The position numbers and the translations under genes are program-made. From Aeromicrobium piscarium (GTDB lineage Bacteria > Actinomycetota > Actinomycetes > Propionibacteriales > Nocardioidaceae), in the NCBI RefSeq assembly GCF_007421815.1, contig NZ_VLNT01000021.1:1-44068 (forward strand): DNA of 44,068 bases. The letters are read 5' to 3'. How positions within the stretch are numbered: the first letter of the stretch is position 1; every line of letters starts with the position of its first letter. Shown here in pieces: positions 9,333 to 17,709 of this stretch. The notes below the pieces were generated by a model that searched no databases, was not told where the DNA came from, and saw only the letters and a program-made list of their open reading frames with translations.

Positions 9333-10247
9333 TCAGGCGGTGGCCGGCGGGACGTCCGGGGATTCCTGGGTGGCACGCACGGCGTGACCACCGAACTGCT
9401 GACGCATGGCCGCCACCGCCTGCATCGCCGGGGACTCGTCCTGGCGGGACGTGAAGCGCGCGAACAGCGCAGCCGCGATGGTGTGCACCGGCACCGCGTT
9501 GTCGATAGCGGCCTCGACCGTCCAGCGTCCCTCACCGGAATCCTCGGCATAGCCCCGGATCTGGGAGAGGCCCGGATCGTCTTGCATGGCCTTGACCAGC
9601 AGATCCAGCAGCCAGGAACGCACGACCGTGCCCACGCGCCAGGAGTCGAAAACCTCGGTGACGTTGTCGACGATGTCGGACTTCTCGAGGAGTTCGAAGC
9701 CCTCGGCATAGGCCTGCATCATCGCGTACTCGATGCCATTGTGGACCATCTTGGAGAAATGGCCGGCGCCCACGCGACCGGCGTGGACGAAACCTTCCTC
9801 GGGCCCGGGGCGCAGCGCGTCGAAGGCCGGCTGGACCTTGGCGACGTCCTCCGCGGAACCGCCGGCCATCAGCGCGTAGCCGTTCTCCAGCCCCCAGACC
9901 CCGCCGCTGACGCCGCAGTCGACGTAGCCGATGCCGCGTTCGGAGAGCTGCTCGGCGTGGAGCTCGTCATCGGTCCACCGCGAGTTGCCGCCGTCGACGA
10001 CGACATCGCCCTCGCCGAGCAGGTCCGCGAGAGCGTCGACCGTCGCATGGGTGGGATCGCCGTGCGGCACCATGATCCAGACGACCTTCGGCGCGTCGTC
10101 GGGCAACTGCCGCACGAGGTCGTCGAGCGAGGCGACATCGCTGAGCTCCTGATCACGGTCGTAGCCGACGACCGTGAGCCCGGCGTTGCGCATGCGGGTG
10201 CGCATATTGCCGCCCATCTTGCCCAGGCCGACGAGTCCGATGTGCAT
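9333..10247 (-). CDS. gnd: 6-phosphogluconate dehydrogenase, decarboxylating
   Basis: Oxidises 6-phosphogluconate to ribulose 5-phosphate and CO2 in the pentose phosphate pathway. 304 residues, the length of the short (YqeC/GndA-like) class rather than the 470-residue class. The N-terminal Rossmann fold has MHIGLVGLGKMGGNM, then VVDGGNSRWTDD, the substrate motif GVSGGVWGLENGYALMAGG, and the catalytic-lysine region HFSKMVHNGIEYAMMQAY. I chose ATG 10247 over an in-frame GTG at 10256 because AAGGAA stands 9 nt before the ATG but touches the GTG. It lies 26 bp after dnaN and before recF, the conserved Mycobacteriales position. Confidence 0.96.
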   Translation of the reverse strand: MHIGLVGLGKMGGNMRTRMRNAGLTVVGYDRDQELSDVASLDDLVRQLPDDAPKVVWIMVPHGDPTHATVDALADLLGEGDVVVDGGNSRWTDDELHAEQLSERGIGYVDCGVSGGVWGLENGYALMAGGSAEDVAKVQPAFDALRPGPEEGFVHAGRVGAGHFSKMVHNGIEYAMMQAYAEGFELLEKSDIVDNVTEVFDSWRVGTVVRSWLLDLLVKAMQDDPGLSQIRGYAEDSGEGRWTVEAAIDNAVPVHTIAAALFARFTSRQDESPAMQAVAAMRQQFGGHAVRATQESPDVPPATA

Positions 10248-10273
10248 CGAGGTCACTTCCTTGGAGATCGAGT

Positions 10274-11416
10274 TCAGTTTTGCAGGCGAACCGGCATGAT
10301 CAGGTAACGGAACGCTCCGTCGGGGTCGTTGCCGACCTCCGAGACGCCCGACATCGCCGCCGGTTTGGTGTGTTGCGTGAAGGCCAGATGGACGACTGGC
10401 TCGGACATCACGCCGAGTCCTTCCAGCAGGTAGGTCGGGTTGAAGCCGATCGAGATGTCCGGACCGTCGAGGGTGGCCTCGATCGCCTCGGAAGCCTGGG
10501 CCTCATCGCCGCTGCCGGCTTCGAGGAGCACCTGGCCCTCGGAGAAGCTCAGGCGGACCGGGGTGTTGCGTTCGGCGACGAGAGCGACGCGCTTGACGGC
10601 CTCGATGAAGGTGGCCGTACCGACATAGGCGACCGTCTCGGCCTGGGCGGCGAACAGCTGGCGGACCCGGGGGAAGTCGCCTTCGAGCAGGCGCGTGGTG
10701 GTGCGGCGGATGCCGTTGCCGACCGTGCCCTCGAAGCCGATCATGCCGTCTCCCGCATCGCCACCGGAGATGGCGATCGTCACCTCGCCGCTGGTGCCCA
10801 GGGCACGCGCGGTCTCGCCGAGCACCCGTGCAGGCACGAGCGCGCGAGCCGAGACGTCCGCGGTCTCGGGATACCAGGGCAGATCACGCAGGCTGGCGCG
10901 GAAGCGGTCGGTGGCCATCAGCGAGATCGTCTCGCCCTCGAGCTCCAGGCGGACACCGGTGAGCAGCGGCAGCATCTCGTCGCGGCCGGCGGCCGCGCTC
11001 GCCTGGGCGACGGCCGTGGCAAAGGCATCGGCCTTGATGGTGCCCGAGGCCGTGGGCATCTGCGGCAGCTGCGGATACTCGTCGACCGGCATGGTCTGCA
11101 GGCTGAATCGCGCGGAACCGCAGGTGACCTGCATCTTGGAGCCGTCCACGGCGATATCGACCGGCTGGTGCGGCAGAGCCTTGACGATCTCCGCCAGGAG
11201 GCGGCCCGAGACCAGGACCTGGCCGTCGTCGTGGACCTCGGCGGGCAACGTGGCGCGGGTCGAGGTCTCGTAGTCGAACCCGGCGAGGGTCAGCTGCCCG
11301 TCCGCGGTCTGGAGCAGAAGTCCGGCCAGCACGGGCACGCTCGGCCGGTTGGGCAGACTGCGAGCCGTCCAGGCGACGGCATCGGCGAGGGTGTCGCGGT
11401 CGATGCGGAACTTCAC
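10274..11416 (-). CDS. dnaN: DNA polymerase III beta subunit (sliding clamp)
   Basis: Ring-shaped processivity clamp, acting as a dimer of three-domain subunits. 380 residues, beginning VKFRIDRDTLADAVAWTARSL and ending RYLIMPVRLQN, the typical clamp C-terminus. The frame is open upstream to 11515, but the GTG at 11416 matches the family N-terminus and is preceded by GAAAGG with about 10 nt spacing. It is transcribed away from oriC, with gnd 26 bp downstream. All three clamp domains seem intact. Confidence 0.97.
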   Translation of the reverse strand: MKFRIDRDTLADAVAWTARSLPNRPSVPVLAGLLLQTADGQLTLAGFDYETSTRATLPAEVHDDGQVLVSGRLLAEIVKALPHQPVDIAVDGSKMQVTCGSARFSLQTMPVDEYPQLPQMPTASGTIKADAFATAVAQASAAAGRDEMLPLLTGVRLELEGETISLMATDRFRASLRDLPWYPETADVSARALVPARVLGETARALGTSGEVTIAISGGDAGDGMIGFEGTVGNGIRRTTTRLLEGDFPRVRQLFAAQAETVAYVGTATFIEAVKRVALVAERNTPVRLSFSEGQVLLEAGSGDEAQASEAIEATLDGPDISIGFNPTYLLEGLGVMSEPVVHLAFTQHTKPAAMSGVSEVGNDPDGAFRYLIMPVRLQN

Positions 11417-11579
11417 GAGAGCAAGGCCTTTCGGGTCGCACGGGAGATGCATCGAATCCTGCCACGAGCAGACGACAGCGAACCAGCGCGGGAGGCTTCG
11501 GCCCGGTCGATCCACATCCAGGGACGGTGGTGACTTCGTCGGGTTCTTGTCATGTATATCTCTGTCGTCGTCGTAGTAG

Positions 11580-11775
11580 GCACTGTGGATCTTGTGGAGA
11601 ACCGGTGTTCGTGCTGGTCAGAGCGTTGAACGGTGCGTGGACGAGGTGTGGAGCACCTCGTGGAGCGGCCCCGTCGAGGTGTGGACGAGTCGTCGTCGTC
11701 CACCCTTCGTGCACAGGCGACCCCCGCCGTCTCCACCACGTGTCCACAGTTACCCACAGTGTTTTCCCCAGTTGT
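11580..11775. other. Probable chromosomal origin oriC between dnaA and dnaN
   Basis: The 401-bp gap between dnaN and dnaA holds no gene. Its dnaA-proximal half is dense in degenerate DnaA boxes related to the actinobacterial consensus TTGTCCACA. On the plus strand as TGTGGANNN: 11584-11592, 11593-11601, 11636-11644 (CGTGGACGA), 11647-11655, 11659-11667 and 11680-11688 (TGTGGACGA). In the opposite sense: 11696-11704 (TCGTCCACC), 11740-11748 (GTGTCCACA), 11750-11758 (TTACCCACA) and 11762-11770. The dnaA-dnaN gap is the experimentally known oriC of mycobacteria. A small AT-rich tract (TGTATATC, 11553-11560) is the only hint of an unwinding element and may instead be the dnaN -10. The rest (11417-11579) shows nothing else. 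Confidence 0.8.
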
Positions 11776-11817
11776 GAAAAGAGGTTGACGCGCGCGGGCT
11801 GCTGGTAGTAAAGGGCA

Positions 11818-13299
11818 TCACGCTTGACGCGCCTGTTGCTTGATCCGGGCGGTGAGCTCCGTCACCTGGTTGTAGACCGCGTGCTTCTCCGCCATGAGCT
11901 TGCGGATCTTGCGCTCGGCGTGCATGACGGTGGTGTGGTCGCGGCCGCCGAATTCCTGGCCGATCTTGGGCAGCGACATGTCGGTGAGCTCACGGCACAG
12001 GTACATGGCGATCTGGCGCGCCAGTACCAGGCTGCGCGACCGGTTGGTGCCGCAGATCTCGTCGATGGTGAACTCGGTATAGGTGGCGGTCTGGGCCATG
12101 ATGACGCCCACGGTGATCTCGGGCTCCTCGCCCTCGGCGACGAGATCCTTCAACACGATCTGCGCGAGCTGCAGATCGACGGTGGTGCCGTTGAGATTGG
12201 CGAAGGCGGTGGCGCGGATGAGGGCGCCCTCGAGCTCGCGGATATTGGTCTGCACCTTGCTGGCGATGAACTCCAGCACATCGGCGGGCGCGGTGAGCTT
12301 CTCATTGGAGGCCTTCTTGCGCAGGATCGCGATGCGGGTCTCGAGATCCGGAGGCAGCATCTCGGTCTGGAGCCCCCAGGTGAATCGGTTGCGCAGACGC
12401 TCCTCGAGGGTCTTGAGCTCCTGTGGCGGCCGGTCGGAGGTCATGACGATCTGCTTGTTCTCGTTGTGGAGCGCGTTGAACGTGTGGAAGAACTCCTCCT
12501 GGGTGGACTCCTTGCGCTCAAGGAACTGGATGTCGTCGACCAGGAGGACGTCGATCTCGCGGTACTTGCGGCGCAGGGCAGGGGTGCGGTTCTCGCCGAT
12601 CGCGTTGATGACGTCGTTGACGAACTCCTCCGAGCTGACGTAACGCACCCGCGAGGACGGGTAGAGGTTGAGCACGTAGTGCCCGATCGCGTGCAGCAGG
12701 TGGGTCTTGCCGAGACCGGAGTCGCCGTGGATGACCAGGGGGTTATAGGCCTTGCCGGGTGCCTCGGCGGCGGCGACGGCGGCCGCGTGGGCGAAGCGGT
12801 TGGACGAACCGATGACGAAGTTCTCGAACTGGTACCGGGGATTGAGCCGCGCCTCGGCGATGCTGCTGCGGTGTTGCTCGGAGCTGACGGGTCCCATCGC
12901 GGCGGGGCGGCTCACCCAGCTCGGTGTGAGGACGTCGCTCTCGGTGGGCTCGTCGGTGTCGTCGAGATCGTCGTCGTCCTCGTCGATGAGGGTTGACGTC
13001 TCTTTGTCGACATATGTCTTTGTCTCTAATTCATCGAGAACGCTCGGGTCGATCGTCACGACGAGACGGGTGTCCCGGCCGAGGCGCGCGGTGAGCGACT
13101 GCTCGAGAGCCGGACGCACGCGAGATTCGAGCTGCGCGCGGGTGAGATCGTCCTGGACGGCGACGATGAGCAGACCGTCGTGGTGCGAGAGCGGCTTGGC
13201 ACCGTAGACCCAGACCTTGGCGCCGGGCGAGAGCGTGGCAACGGCCTCGGCCCACACATCGTTCAGGTCCTGGCTCTGGCCGTGATCCACATCGCTCAC
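11818..13299 (-). CDS. dnaA: Chromosomal replication initiator DnaA
   Basis: AAA+ initiator that binds DnaA boxes and opens oriC. 493 residues from the GTG at 13299, preceded by GAGGAG with 10 nt spacing; the frame is open further upstream, but that part overlaps DnaA boxes and does not look like protein. Domain I begins [20 protein letters not shown], then a variable acidic linker ([17 protein letters not shown]). Domain III has Walker [14 protein letters not shown], Walker [14 protein letters not shown] and [17 protein letters not shown]. Domain IV ends with the helix-turn-helix signature [15 protein letters not shown]. The linker carries a low-GC rare-codon island (12993-13034). Confidence 0.98.
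   Translation of the reverse strand: MSDVDHGQSQDLNDVWAEAVATLSPGAKVWVYGAKPLSHHDGLLIVAVQDDLTRAQLESRVRPALEQSLTARLGRDTRLVVTIDPSVLDELETKTYVDKETSTLIDEDDDDLDDTDEPTESDVLTPSWVSRPAAMGPVSSEQHRSSIAEARLNPRYQFENFVIGSSNRFAHAAAVAAAEAPGKAYNPLVIHGDSGLGKTHLLHAIGHYVLNLYPSSRVRYVSSEEFVNDVINAIGENRTPALRRKYREIDVLLVDDIQFLERKESTQEEFFHTFNALHNENKQIVMTSDRPPQELKTLEERLRNRFTWGLQTEMLPPDLETRIAILRKKASNEKLTAPADVLEFIASKVQTNIRELEGALIRATAFANLNGTTVDLQLAQIVLKDLVAEGEEPEITVGVIMAQTATYTEFTIDEICGTNRSRSLVLARQIAMYLCRELTDMSLPKIGQEFGGRDHTTVMHAERKIRKLMAEKHAVYNQVTELTARIKQQARQA
12993..13034 (-). other. Low-GC, rare-codon island inside dnaA (domain I/II junction)
   Basis: About 42 bp of AT-rich sequence encoding [15 protein letters not shown], with a TTA codon (13028-13030), ACA and AAA codons rare in this window, a perfect palindrome GACATATGTC (13009-13018), and a direct repeat TCTTTGTC at 13001-13008 and 13017-13024. 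It resembles the recF island in composition and shares TTTGTCGAC with it. Confidence 0.5.
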
Positions 13300-13360
13300 C
13301 GACGTCGCGCTCCTCGTAGCTGGTCTCGTCCTGCCTGTGATGACGGGCGAGCCGCCCGAC

Positions 13361-13381
13361 TTGTTCACAGACTTGTCCACA
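13361..13381. promoter_or_regulatory. Tandem DnaA boxes upstream of dnaA
   Basis: TTGTTCACA (13361-13369) and TTGTCCACA (13373-13381) are two boxes in the same orientation with a 12-bp period; the second is a perfect actinobacterial consensus. A third near-match, TGTGGACAC, is at 13484-13492. They lie in the 381-bp gap between dnaA and rpmH, upstream of the dnaA GTG, where DnaA can control its own expression. Apart from these and the rpmH promoter I see nothing else in this gap. Confidence 0.75.
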
Positions 13382-13544
13382 GACTGTGAATGACTGACGC
13401 CCCCGAGAGCGCATTCCTGTGGAAAAGCCTTCTGGGACTCTAACGGCGAGTGCCTTGCTCCCACAACCCGGGTTGAAGAAATCTGTGGACACATCGGCGT
13501 GTCGACTGGAATTCTCTATCGGCGGCGCAGTACAACGGGCCGGT

Positions 13545-13574
13545 TTGACCCGATTCTGGTGCGCCCCGTACCGT
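13545..13574 (+). promoter_or_regulatory. Probable rpmH promoter
   Basis: TTGACC (13545-13550) and TACCGT (13569-13574) make a -35/-10 pair with an 18-bp spacer, about 105 bp before the rpmH start, leaving a leader of roughly 100 nt with an AAAGGAAA ribosome-binding site at its end. No competing promoter is evident before rpmH. Confidence 0.55.
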
Positions 13575-13680
13575 AGAGAGGTCGACACGTGCGACTTCCG
13601 CCGCATGCCCACGAGGTAGACTTCGCGGGCGAGCGGTGGCCGTCGATCGCGGCCCACTACAGACGTCAAAGGAAAGACTC

Positions 13681-13818
13681 GTGAGCAAGCGCACCTTCCA
13701 GCCCAATAACCGCCGTCGTGCCAAGAAGCACGGCTTCCGTCTCCGCATGCGTACGCGTGCCGGCCGCGCGATCCTGTCCTCGCGTCGTCGCAAGGGCCGC
13801 GCCAATCTGTCTGCCTGA
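13681..13818 (+). CDS. rpmH: 50S ribosomal protein L34
   Basis: 45-residue basic protein of the large ribosomal subunit. The sequence [19 protein letters not shown], then [19 protein letters not shown] and RANLSA, matches L34 end to end. The GTG start at 13681 is preceded by AAAGGAAA. rnpA starts 5 bp downstream, so the two are co-transcribed as in most bacteria. Confidence 0.98.
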   Translation: MSKRTFQPNNRRRAKKHGFRLRMRTRAGRAILSSRRRKGRANLSA

Positions 13819-13823
13819 TCTAC

Positions 13824-14171
13824 GTGCTCGCGCGTGCCCACCGCATGCGCGACGGTGACACGTTTCGCCACGTGATCCGTCGCGGGCGCAAGGGCGCGAC
13901 CCCTGCGCTCGTCGTGCATGCGATGGCTCCCACGGAACCGACGGATTCGTCCGTCGGTTTCGTCGTCAGCAAGGCGGTCGGCGGTGCCGTGCAACGCAAT
14001 CAGGTCAAACGACGGCTGCGCCACCTCATGCGCGAACGGGTGAGCGAGTTCGCCGAGCCGCAGTGGGTCGTGGTGAGGGCACTTCGTCCTGCTGCCGAAG
14101 CGAGCTCGGCCGAACTCGGCGAGCATCTGGATCGCGCGCTGGCGCGGATAGCGGAGAGGAAGCCGCGATGA
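13824..14171 (+). CDS. rnpA: Ribonuclease P protein component
   Basis: 115-residue basic protein that binds RNase P RNA and helps mature tRNA 5' ends. It begins [20 protein letters not shown] and carries the conserved central segment [20 protein letters not shown] with the RNR-type RNA-binding motif. Start is GTG at 13824, 5 bp after rpmH. Its stop overlaps the yidD start (ATGA). Confidence 0.95.
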   Translation: MLARAHRMRDGDTFRHVIRRGRKGATPALVVHAMAPTEPTDSSVGFVVSKAVGGAVQRNQVKRRLRHLMRERVSEFAEPQWVVVRALRPAAEASSAELGEHLDRALARIAERKPR

Positions 14172-14431
14172 AGTGGCTCCTGGTGGTGCTGCTGCGGGGC
14201 TACCGGGCGGTGATCAGTCCGCTGTACGGCCAGACCTGCCGGTTCTACCCGAGCTGTTCGGCCTACGCACTCGAGGCGGTCGAGCGGCACGGTGCCCTCC
14301 GTGGCTCCTGGCTCGCGGTGCGACGCCTCGTGCGTTGCCATCCGTGGACGCCCGGAGGCGTCGATCTCGTACCCCCATCGACGGCGCGATCCGCGACGTC
14401 GGCTCAAGGAGAAGCATGTTCGACTTCCTAG
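14168..14431 (+). CDS. yidD: YidD membrane protein insertion efficiency factor
   Basis: 87 residues. It starts [20 protein letters not shown], followed by the conserved Cys/Pro-rich core [20 protein letters not shown] and [12 protein letters not shown], diagnostic of the YidD (HlyA/DUF37) family. It is a small membrane-associated protein thought to aid YidC-dependent insertion. The start overlaps the rnpA stop by 4 bp and its end overlaps yidC by 16 bp, so translation is tightly coupled. Confidence 0.94.
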   Translation: MKWLLVVLLRGYRAVISPLYGQTCRFYPSCSAYALEAVERHGALRGSWLAVRRLVRCHPWTPGGVDLVPPSTARSATSAQGEACSTS

Positions 14432-15549
14432 GCTCGATCTTCAACGCGGTGATGACTCCGCTGTACTACGCGGTGTCCGGTGTGGTGCTGGCGTGGCACG
14501 AACTGTTCTCGCTGATCCTCGACCCAGCCAGTGGCTGGTCGTGGGCGTTGTCGATCGTGGGCCTGACGGTGACGATCCGGGCGATGCTGATCCCGCTGTT
14601 CGTGCGGCAGATCAAGTCGAGCCGCAACATGCAGCTGCTGCAACCGCAGCTTCGTGAGCTGCGTGAGAAGTACGGGCACGATCGTGAGCGCTTCGCCCAG
14701 GAGCAGATGAAGCTGTTCAAGGACAGCGGCACCAATCCGTTCTCCTCCTGTATGCCGCTGCTGCTGCAGATGCCGATCTTCCTGTCGCTGTTCCGGGTGA
14801 TCAACGAGGCGTCGCGCAAGGGCGCGGACGGAGCGCTGGGCTTCCTGAGTGGCGACCAAGCCGAGGCACTTCAGGACGCCGAGTGGCTCGGCGGCCGGAT
14901 CGCCGACACCTTCCTCACCAGCGATCACCTCGAGACCAAGATCATCGCGCTCGTCATGGTCGTCATGATGAGCGCGACCCAGTTCTTCACGCAGCGTCAG
15001 TTGATGGCCAAGAACATGCCGCCCGAGGCGCTGAACGGGCCGTTCGCCCAGCAGCAGAAGATGTTGCTCTACATCCTGCCGCTCGTCTTCGCCGTGTCCG
15101 GTGTCTACTTCCCGCTCGGTGTCCTCGTCTACTGGACCACCTCGAACCTGTGGACGATGGGTCAGCAGTTCTACGTGATCCGCAACAACCCGGCTCCCGG
15201 CACGGAGGCCTTCCGGGCCAAGCAGGAGCGGGACCGCCGCAAGGGCAAGGAGCCGCAGATCGATCCGGCGGCCGCCGCGGCGGAGGAGCGTAAGAAGATC
15301 GCCCGCGAGGCGGCCGCTCGGCGACAGCAGCCGAAGAAGCAGTCACGCAATCAGCGCAGGGGCGGTGGACAGCAGGCCAAGGGCACGCCGGCGGACAAGG
15401 CTGGGAACTCAGGGGAGTCCTCGGCACCGGATCCGGCGGCCGGCGCGGGCGAGGCATCCGACGGGGCGATCACGCCGAAGAAACAGAGCAAGCCCAAGAA
15501 CTCCCCCTCCAAGGGATCCACCCAGGGCAAGAAGAGGCCCTCGAAGTGA
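14416..15549 (+). CDS. yidC: Membrane protein insertase YidC (Oxa1 family)
   Basis: 377 residues. It inserts and folds inner-membrane proteins, alone or with SecYEG. It starts [20 protein letters not shown] after AAGGAG. Transmembrane segments are visible at about 12-32, 42-60 (with the conserved Arg in [10 protein letters not shown]), the cytoplasmic loop [20 protein letters not shown], then [19 protein letters not shown] and two later segments near 190-250. The tail from about 265 is Lys/Arg/Gln/Pro-rich, as in actinobacterial YidC proteins. There is no lipobox. jag follows after 13 bp. Confidence 0.97.
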   Translation: MFDFLGSIFNAVMTPLYYAVSGVVLAWHELFSLILDPASGWSWALSIVGLTVTIRAMLIPLFVRQIKSSRNMQLLQPQLRELREKYGHDRERFAQEQMKLFKDSGTNPFSSCMPLLLQMPIFLSLFRVINEASRKGADGALGFLSGDQAEALQDAEWLGGRIADTFLTSDHLETKIIALVMVVMMSATQFFTQRQLMAKNMPPEALNGPFAQQQKMLLYILPLVFAVSGVYFPLGVLVYWTTSNLWTMGQQFYVIRNNPAPGTEAFRAKQERDRRKGKEPQIDPAAAAAEERKKIAREAAARRQQPKKQSRNQRRGGGQQAKGTPADKAGNSGESSAPDPAAGAGEASDGAITPKKQSKPKNSPSKGSTQGKKRPSK

Positions 15550-15562
15550 TGGAGAAGCCGAC

Positions 15563-16042
15563 ATGAGTGAAGCGGATCTGGAACGCGAAGGCGATATCGC
15601 CGCAGACTTCCTGGAGGAGCTGCTCGACATCGCCGACCTCGACGGCGACATCGATATCGACGTCGACGGGGACCGCGCGGCGGTCGAGATCATCGGCGGC
15701 GCGGTCGGCCATCTCGTCGGACGTGACGGCGAGGTACTGGACGCACTGCAGGAGCTGACTCGACTGGCGGTGTACCGCGAGACGGGTGAGCGCAGCCGGT
15801 TGATGCTGGACGTGAGCGGCCACCGTGCTCAGCGACGCGCCGAGTTGGTGGCGATCGCGGAGTCGGTGATCGCGGAGGTTCGGGAGGGCGCCCCGTCAGT
15901 GGCGCTCGAGCCGATGACGCCCTTCGAGCGCAAGGTCGTCCACGATGCCGTGGCCGAGGCTGGACTCAATAGCTCCTCCGACGGGACGGGCGCCGGCCGC
16001 CACGTGGTGATCTCCGCTGCGCTGGTCGCGGCCGATGACTGA
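15563..16042 (+). CDS. jag: Jag/KhpB-like RNA-binding protein (KH and R3H)
   Basis: 159 residues. It lacks the long Jag-N domain found in firmicutes and consists of a KH-like fold with the GxxG loop in GGAVGHLVGRDGEVLDALQ, then an R3H domain with RAELVAIAESVIAEVREG and PMTPFERKVVHDAVAEAG. The N-terminus is acidic (DLDGDIDIDVDGD). Homologues bind RNA, partner with KhpA and influence cell-wall synthesis. The ATG at 15563 has GGAG 8 nt upstream. Its end overlaps rsmG by 8 bp. Confidence 0.92.
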   Translation: MSEADLEREGDIAADFLEELLDIADLDGDIDIDVDGDRAAVEIIGGAVGHLVGRDGEVLDALQELTRLAVYRETGERSRLMLDVSGHRAQRRAELVAIAESVIAEVREGAPSVALEPMTPFERKVVHDAVAEAGLNSSSDGTGAGRHVVISAALVAADD

Positions 16043-16655
16043 TTCCGTTTCACGTGAAACGACGCTCGACCGATACTTCGGCGCGCGCCGCCCACTGATC
16101 GAGGCCTACGCGCAGTTCCTGGGAACGGCCGGAGTCGAGCGCGGGATGATCGGTCCCCGGGAGACGCCTCGTCTCTGGGATCGCCATCTCCTCAACTGCG
16201 TCGTGGTGACGCCGCGTATTCCCGACGGGGCGCGTGTGGCTGATGTCGGATCGGGCGCCGGGCTGCCCGGGTTGGTCTGGGCGATCGCCCGTCCGGACAT
16301 CGAGATGACGTTGATCGAGCCGCTGCTGCGACGCACCCGCTTCCTGGATGAGGCGGTCGAACGCCTGGGCTTGTCGAACGTCGTGATCGATCGGCGTCGG
16401 GCCGAGGACGTGGACGTGCGGTTCGACGTGGTGACGGCTCGCGCCGTGGCTGCGCTGGGGAAGCTTGGACGGTGGTGTCTTCCCCTGGTCGCACCCGGAG
16501 GCGCGCTGCTCGCGATGAAGGGAAGTAGCGCGAGCGATGAGTTGGAGGCTGCGCGTGCCGACCTCGTACGCCTCGGTGCGCGCACTATGGTGGTGGAGAC
16601 CTATGGTGACGATGTCCTGGAGGTCCCGACGACCGTGGTGGAGGTGACCCGATGA
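16035..16655 (+). CDS. rsmG: 16S rRNA (guanine-527-N7) methyltransferase RsmG
   Basis: 206 residues, also called GidB; it methylates G527 of 16S rRNA with SAM. The SAM-binding motif is VADVGSGAGLPGLVWAI, followed by the acidic end of strand 2 in MTLIEP and the substrate-side motif FDVVTARAVAALGKL. The N-terminal VSRET is encoded by the parS palindrome at 16046-16061, a known coincidence in actinobacterial rsmG genes. The start overlaps jag; the stop overlaps a 42-codon ORF. Confidence 0.96.
   Translation: MTDSVSRETTLDRYFGARRPLIEAYAQFLGTAGVERGMIGPRETPRLWDRHLLNCVVVTPRIPDGARVADVGSGAGLPGLVWAIARPDIEMTLIEPLLRRTRFLDEAVERLGLSNVVIDRRRAEDVDVRFDVVTARAVAALGKLGRWCLPLVAPGGALLAMKGSSASDELEAARADLVRLGARTMVVETYGDDVLEVPTTVVEVTR
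16046..16061. promoter_or_regulatory. parS site (ParB-binding) inside rsmG
   Basis: CGTTTCACGTGAAACG is a perfect 16-bp palindrome matching the universal parS consensus TGTTTCACGTGAAACA in its 14-bp core; only the outermost pair differs (C/G for T/A). It lies about 1.6 kb from parB. ParB nucleates and spreads here to organise origin segregation with ParA. Confidence 0.93.
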
Positions 16656-16780
16656 CACAGAGCCCACTCGGCTGGCCGGCGTCCGACGTGCGGCCCCTGC
16701 ACGACGCGACCTCCGACGATGCCCGTGTCCAGCTTTCGCCATTGGGCTGGATGGTTCCACGTGAAACACCGAAGGAATGA
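16652..16780 (+). CDS. 42-codon ORF between rsmG and parA (uncertain gene)
   Basis: A complete short frame from ATG 16652 to TGA 16780. Its start overlaps the rsmG stop by 4 bp (ATGA) and it ends 2 bp before the parA start. It reads MTQSPLGWPASDVRPLHDAT and ends GWMVPRETPKE, with the word SPLGW twice. The VPRET part is encoded by the parS-like site. In M. tuberculosis the ParA N-terminus is longer and includes a parS-encoded VSRET, so this may be a detached remnant of that extension; it is in a different frame from parA. It could also be a coupling leader or chance. I do not recognise a family. Confidence 0.4.
   Translation: MTQSPLGWPASDVRPLHDATSDDARVQLSPLGWMVPRETPKE
16753..16768. promoter_or_regulatory. 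Degenerate parS-like site before parA
   Basis: GGTTCCACGTGAAACA matches parS at 14 of 16 positions; the right half is perfect and the left half carries two changes. It lies 14 bp before the parA start codon, where bound ParB could affect parAB expression. A second parS beside parA is usual in the group. Confidence 0.65.
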
Positions 16781-16782
16781 GC

Positions 16783-17709
16783 ATGGAGCAGACCCCGACC
16801 GCCGCTGACTTCGCGCGCCCGGACTTCGAGGAGGATGCCTCGACACCGTTGGCGACGCAGGCGCGCGACCACGTCGACCTGATGGAACGCCTGTCGACCG
16901 TCGGCGAGTTCGGGTCCCCGACCAGTTCACGAGTCTTCGTGGTGGCCAACCAGAAGGGCGGCGTAGGTAAGACGACGACCTCGGTCAATATCGCTGCCGC
17001 GATGGCGCTGCGGGGACTGTCGGTGTTGCTGATCGATCTGGATCCGCAGGGGAACGCCTCCACTGCCACCAATATCGAGCATGGCAGCGGCACCCCCGGC
17101 ACGTACGAGGTACTGCTCGACGGCATGGCCATCGATGACGCCGTACAGCAGGCTCCCGATATCCCGAACCTGACCGTCGTGCCCGCCACCATCGACCTCG
17201 CGGGAGCCGAGATCGAGCTGGTCTCGCTCGTCAGCCGCGAGCAGAGACTCCGGCAGGCCATCGACAGCTACGTCGAGAGCCACGATGTCGACTACGTGTT
17301 CATCGACTGTCCTCCCTCACTTGGACTCCTCACCGTCAACGCCATGGCCGCCGCACGCGAGGTGTTGATCCCGATCCAGTGCGAGTACTACGCCCTCGAG
17401 GGCCTCAGCCAACTTTTACGCAATATCGAACTGGTGCAGCGTCACCTCAACCCGGACCTGGACGTCACCACGGTCCTGTTGACGATGCACGACGCACGCA
17501 CGAATCTCTCCGCCAGTGTCGCGGCCGAGGTGCGCCAGCACTTCGGAGACCGCGTCCTGCAGACGGCGATCCCGCGGTCGGTCAAGATCAGCGAGGCGCC
17601 GGGGTACCAGCAGACCATCCTGACCTACGACCCGACATCGACGGGAGCGCTGTCCTATCTGGAGGCGGCGCGGGAGATGACCACCCACTATCCGCAGAAG
17701 GAGCAGTGA
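16783..17709 (+). CDS. parA: Chromosome partitioning ATPase ParA
   Basis: 308 residues. Deviant Walker ATPase that binds DNA nonspecifically and drives ParB-parS complexes apart. Walker A is [20 protein letters not shown] (Lys58 and Lys63), with [13 protein letters not shown] (A') and [16 protein letters not shown] (Walker B). About 50 residues precede the core. I chose ATG 16783 rather than 16777 because GAAGGA (16771-16776) gives 6-nt spacing to the former and none to the latter. A TTA leucine codon occurs at 17416-17418. parB overlaps by 1 bp. Confidence 0.97.
   Translation: MEQTPTAADFARPDFEEDASTPLATQARDHVDLMERLSTVGEFGSPTSSRVFVVANQKGGVGKTTTSVNIAAAMALRGLSVLLIDLDPQGNASTATNIEHGSGTPGTYEVLLDGMAIDDAVQQAPDIPNLTVVPATIDLAGAEIELVSLVSREQRLRQAIDSYVESHDVDYVFIDCPPSLGLLTVNAMAAAREVLIPIQCEYYALEGLSQLLRNIELVQRHLNPDLDVTTVLLTMHDARTNLSASVAAEVRQHFGDRVLQTAIPRSVKISEAPGYQQTILTYDPTSTGALSYLEAAREMTTHYPQKEQ

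Noticed and set aside
11417..11515. Upstream extension of dnaN
   Set aside because: The GTG at 11416 matches the clamp N-terminus and has GAAAGG in place.
11733..11744. CCACGTGTCC as a third parS
   Set aside because: Only the central CACGTG is shared; flanking bases do not fit, and it lies in the DnaA-box field.
13300..13494. Upstream extension of dnaA by 65 codons
   Set aside because: It would encode the tandem DnaA boxes and lacks family similarity; the GTG at 13299 has a proper ribosome-binding site.
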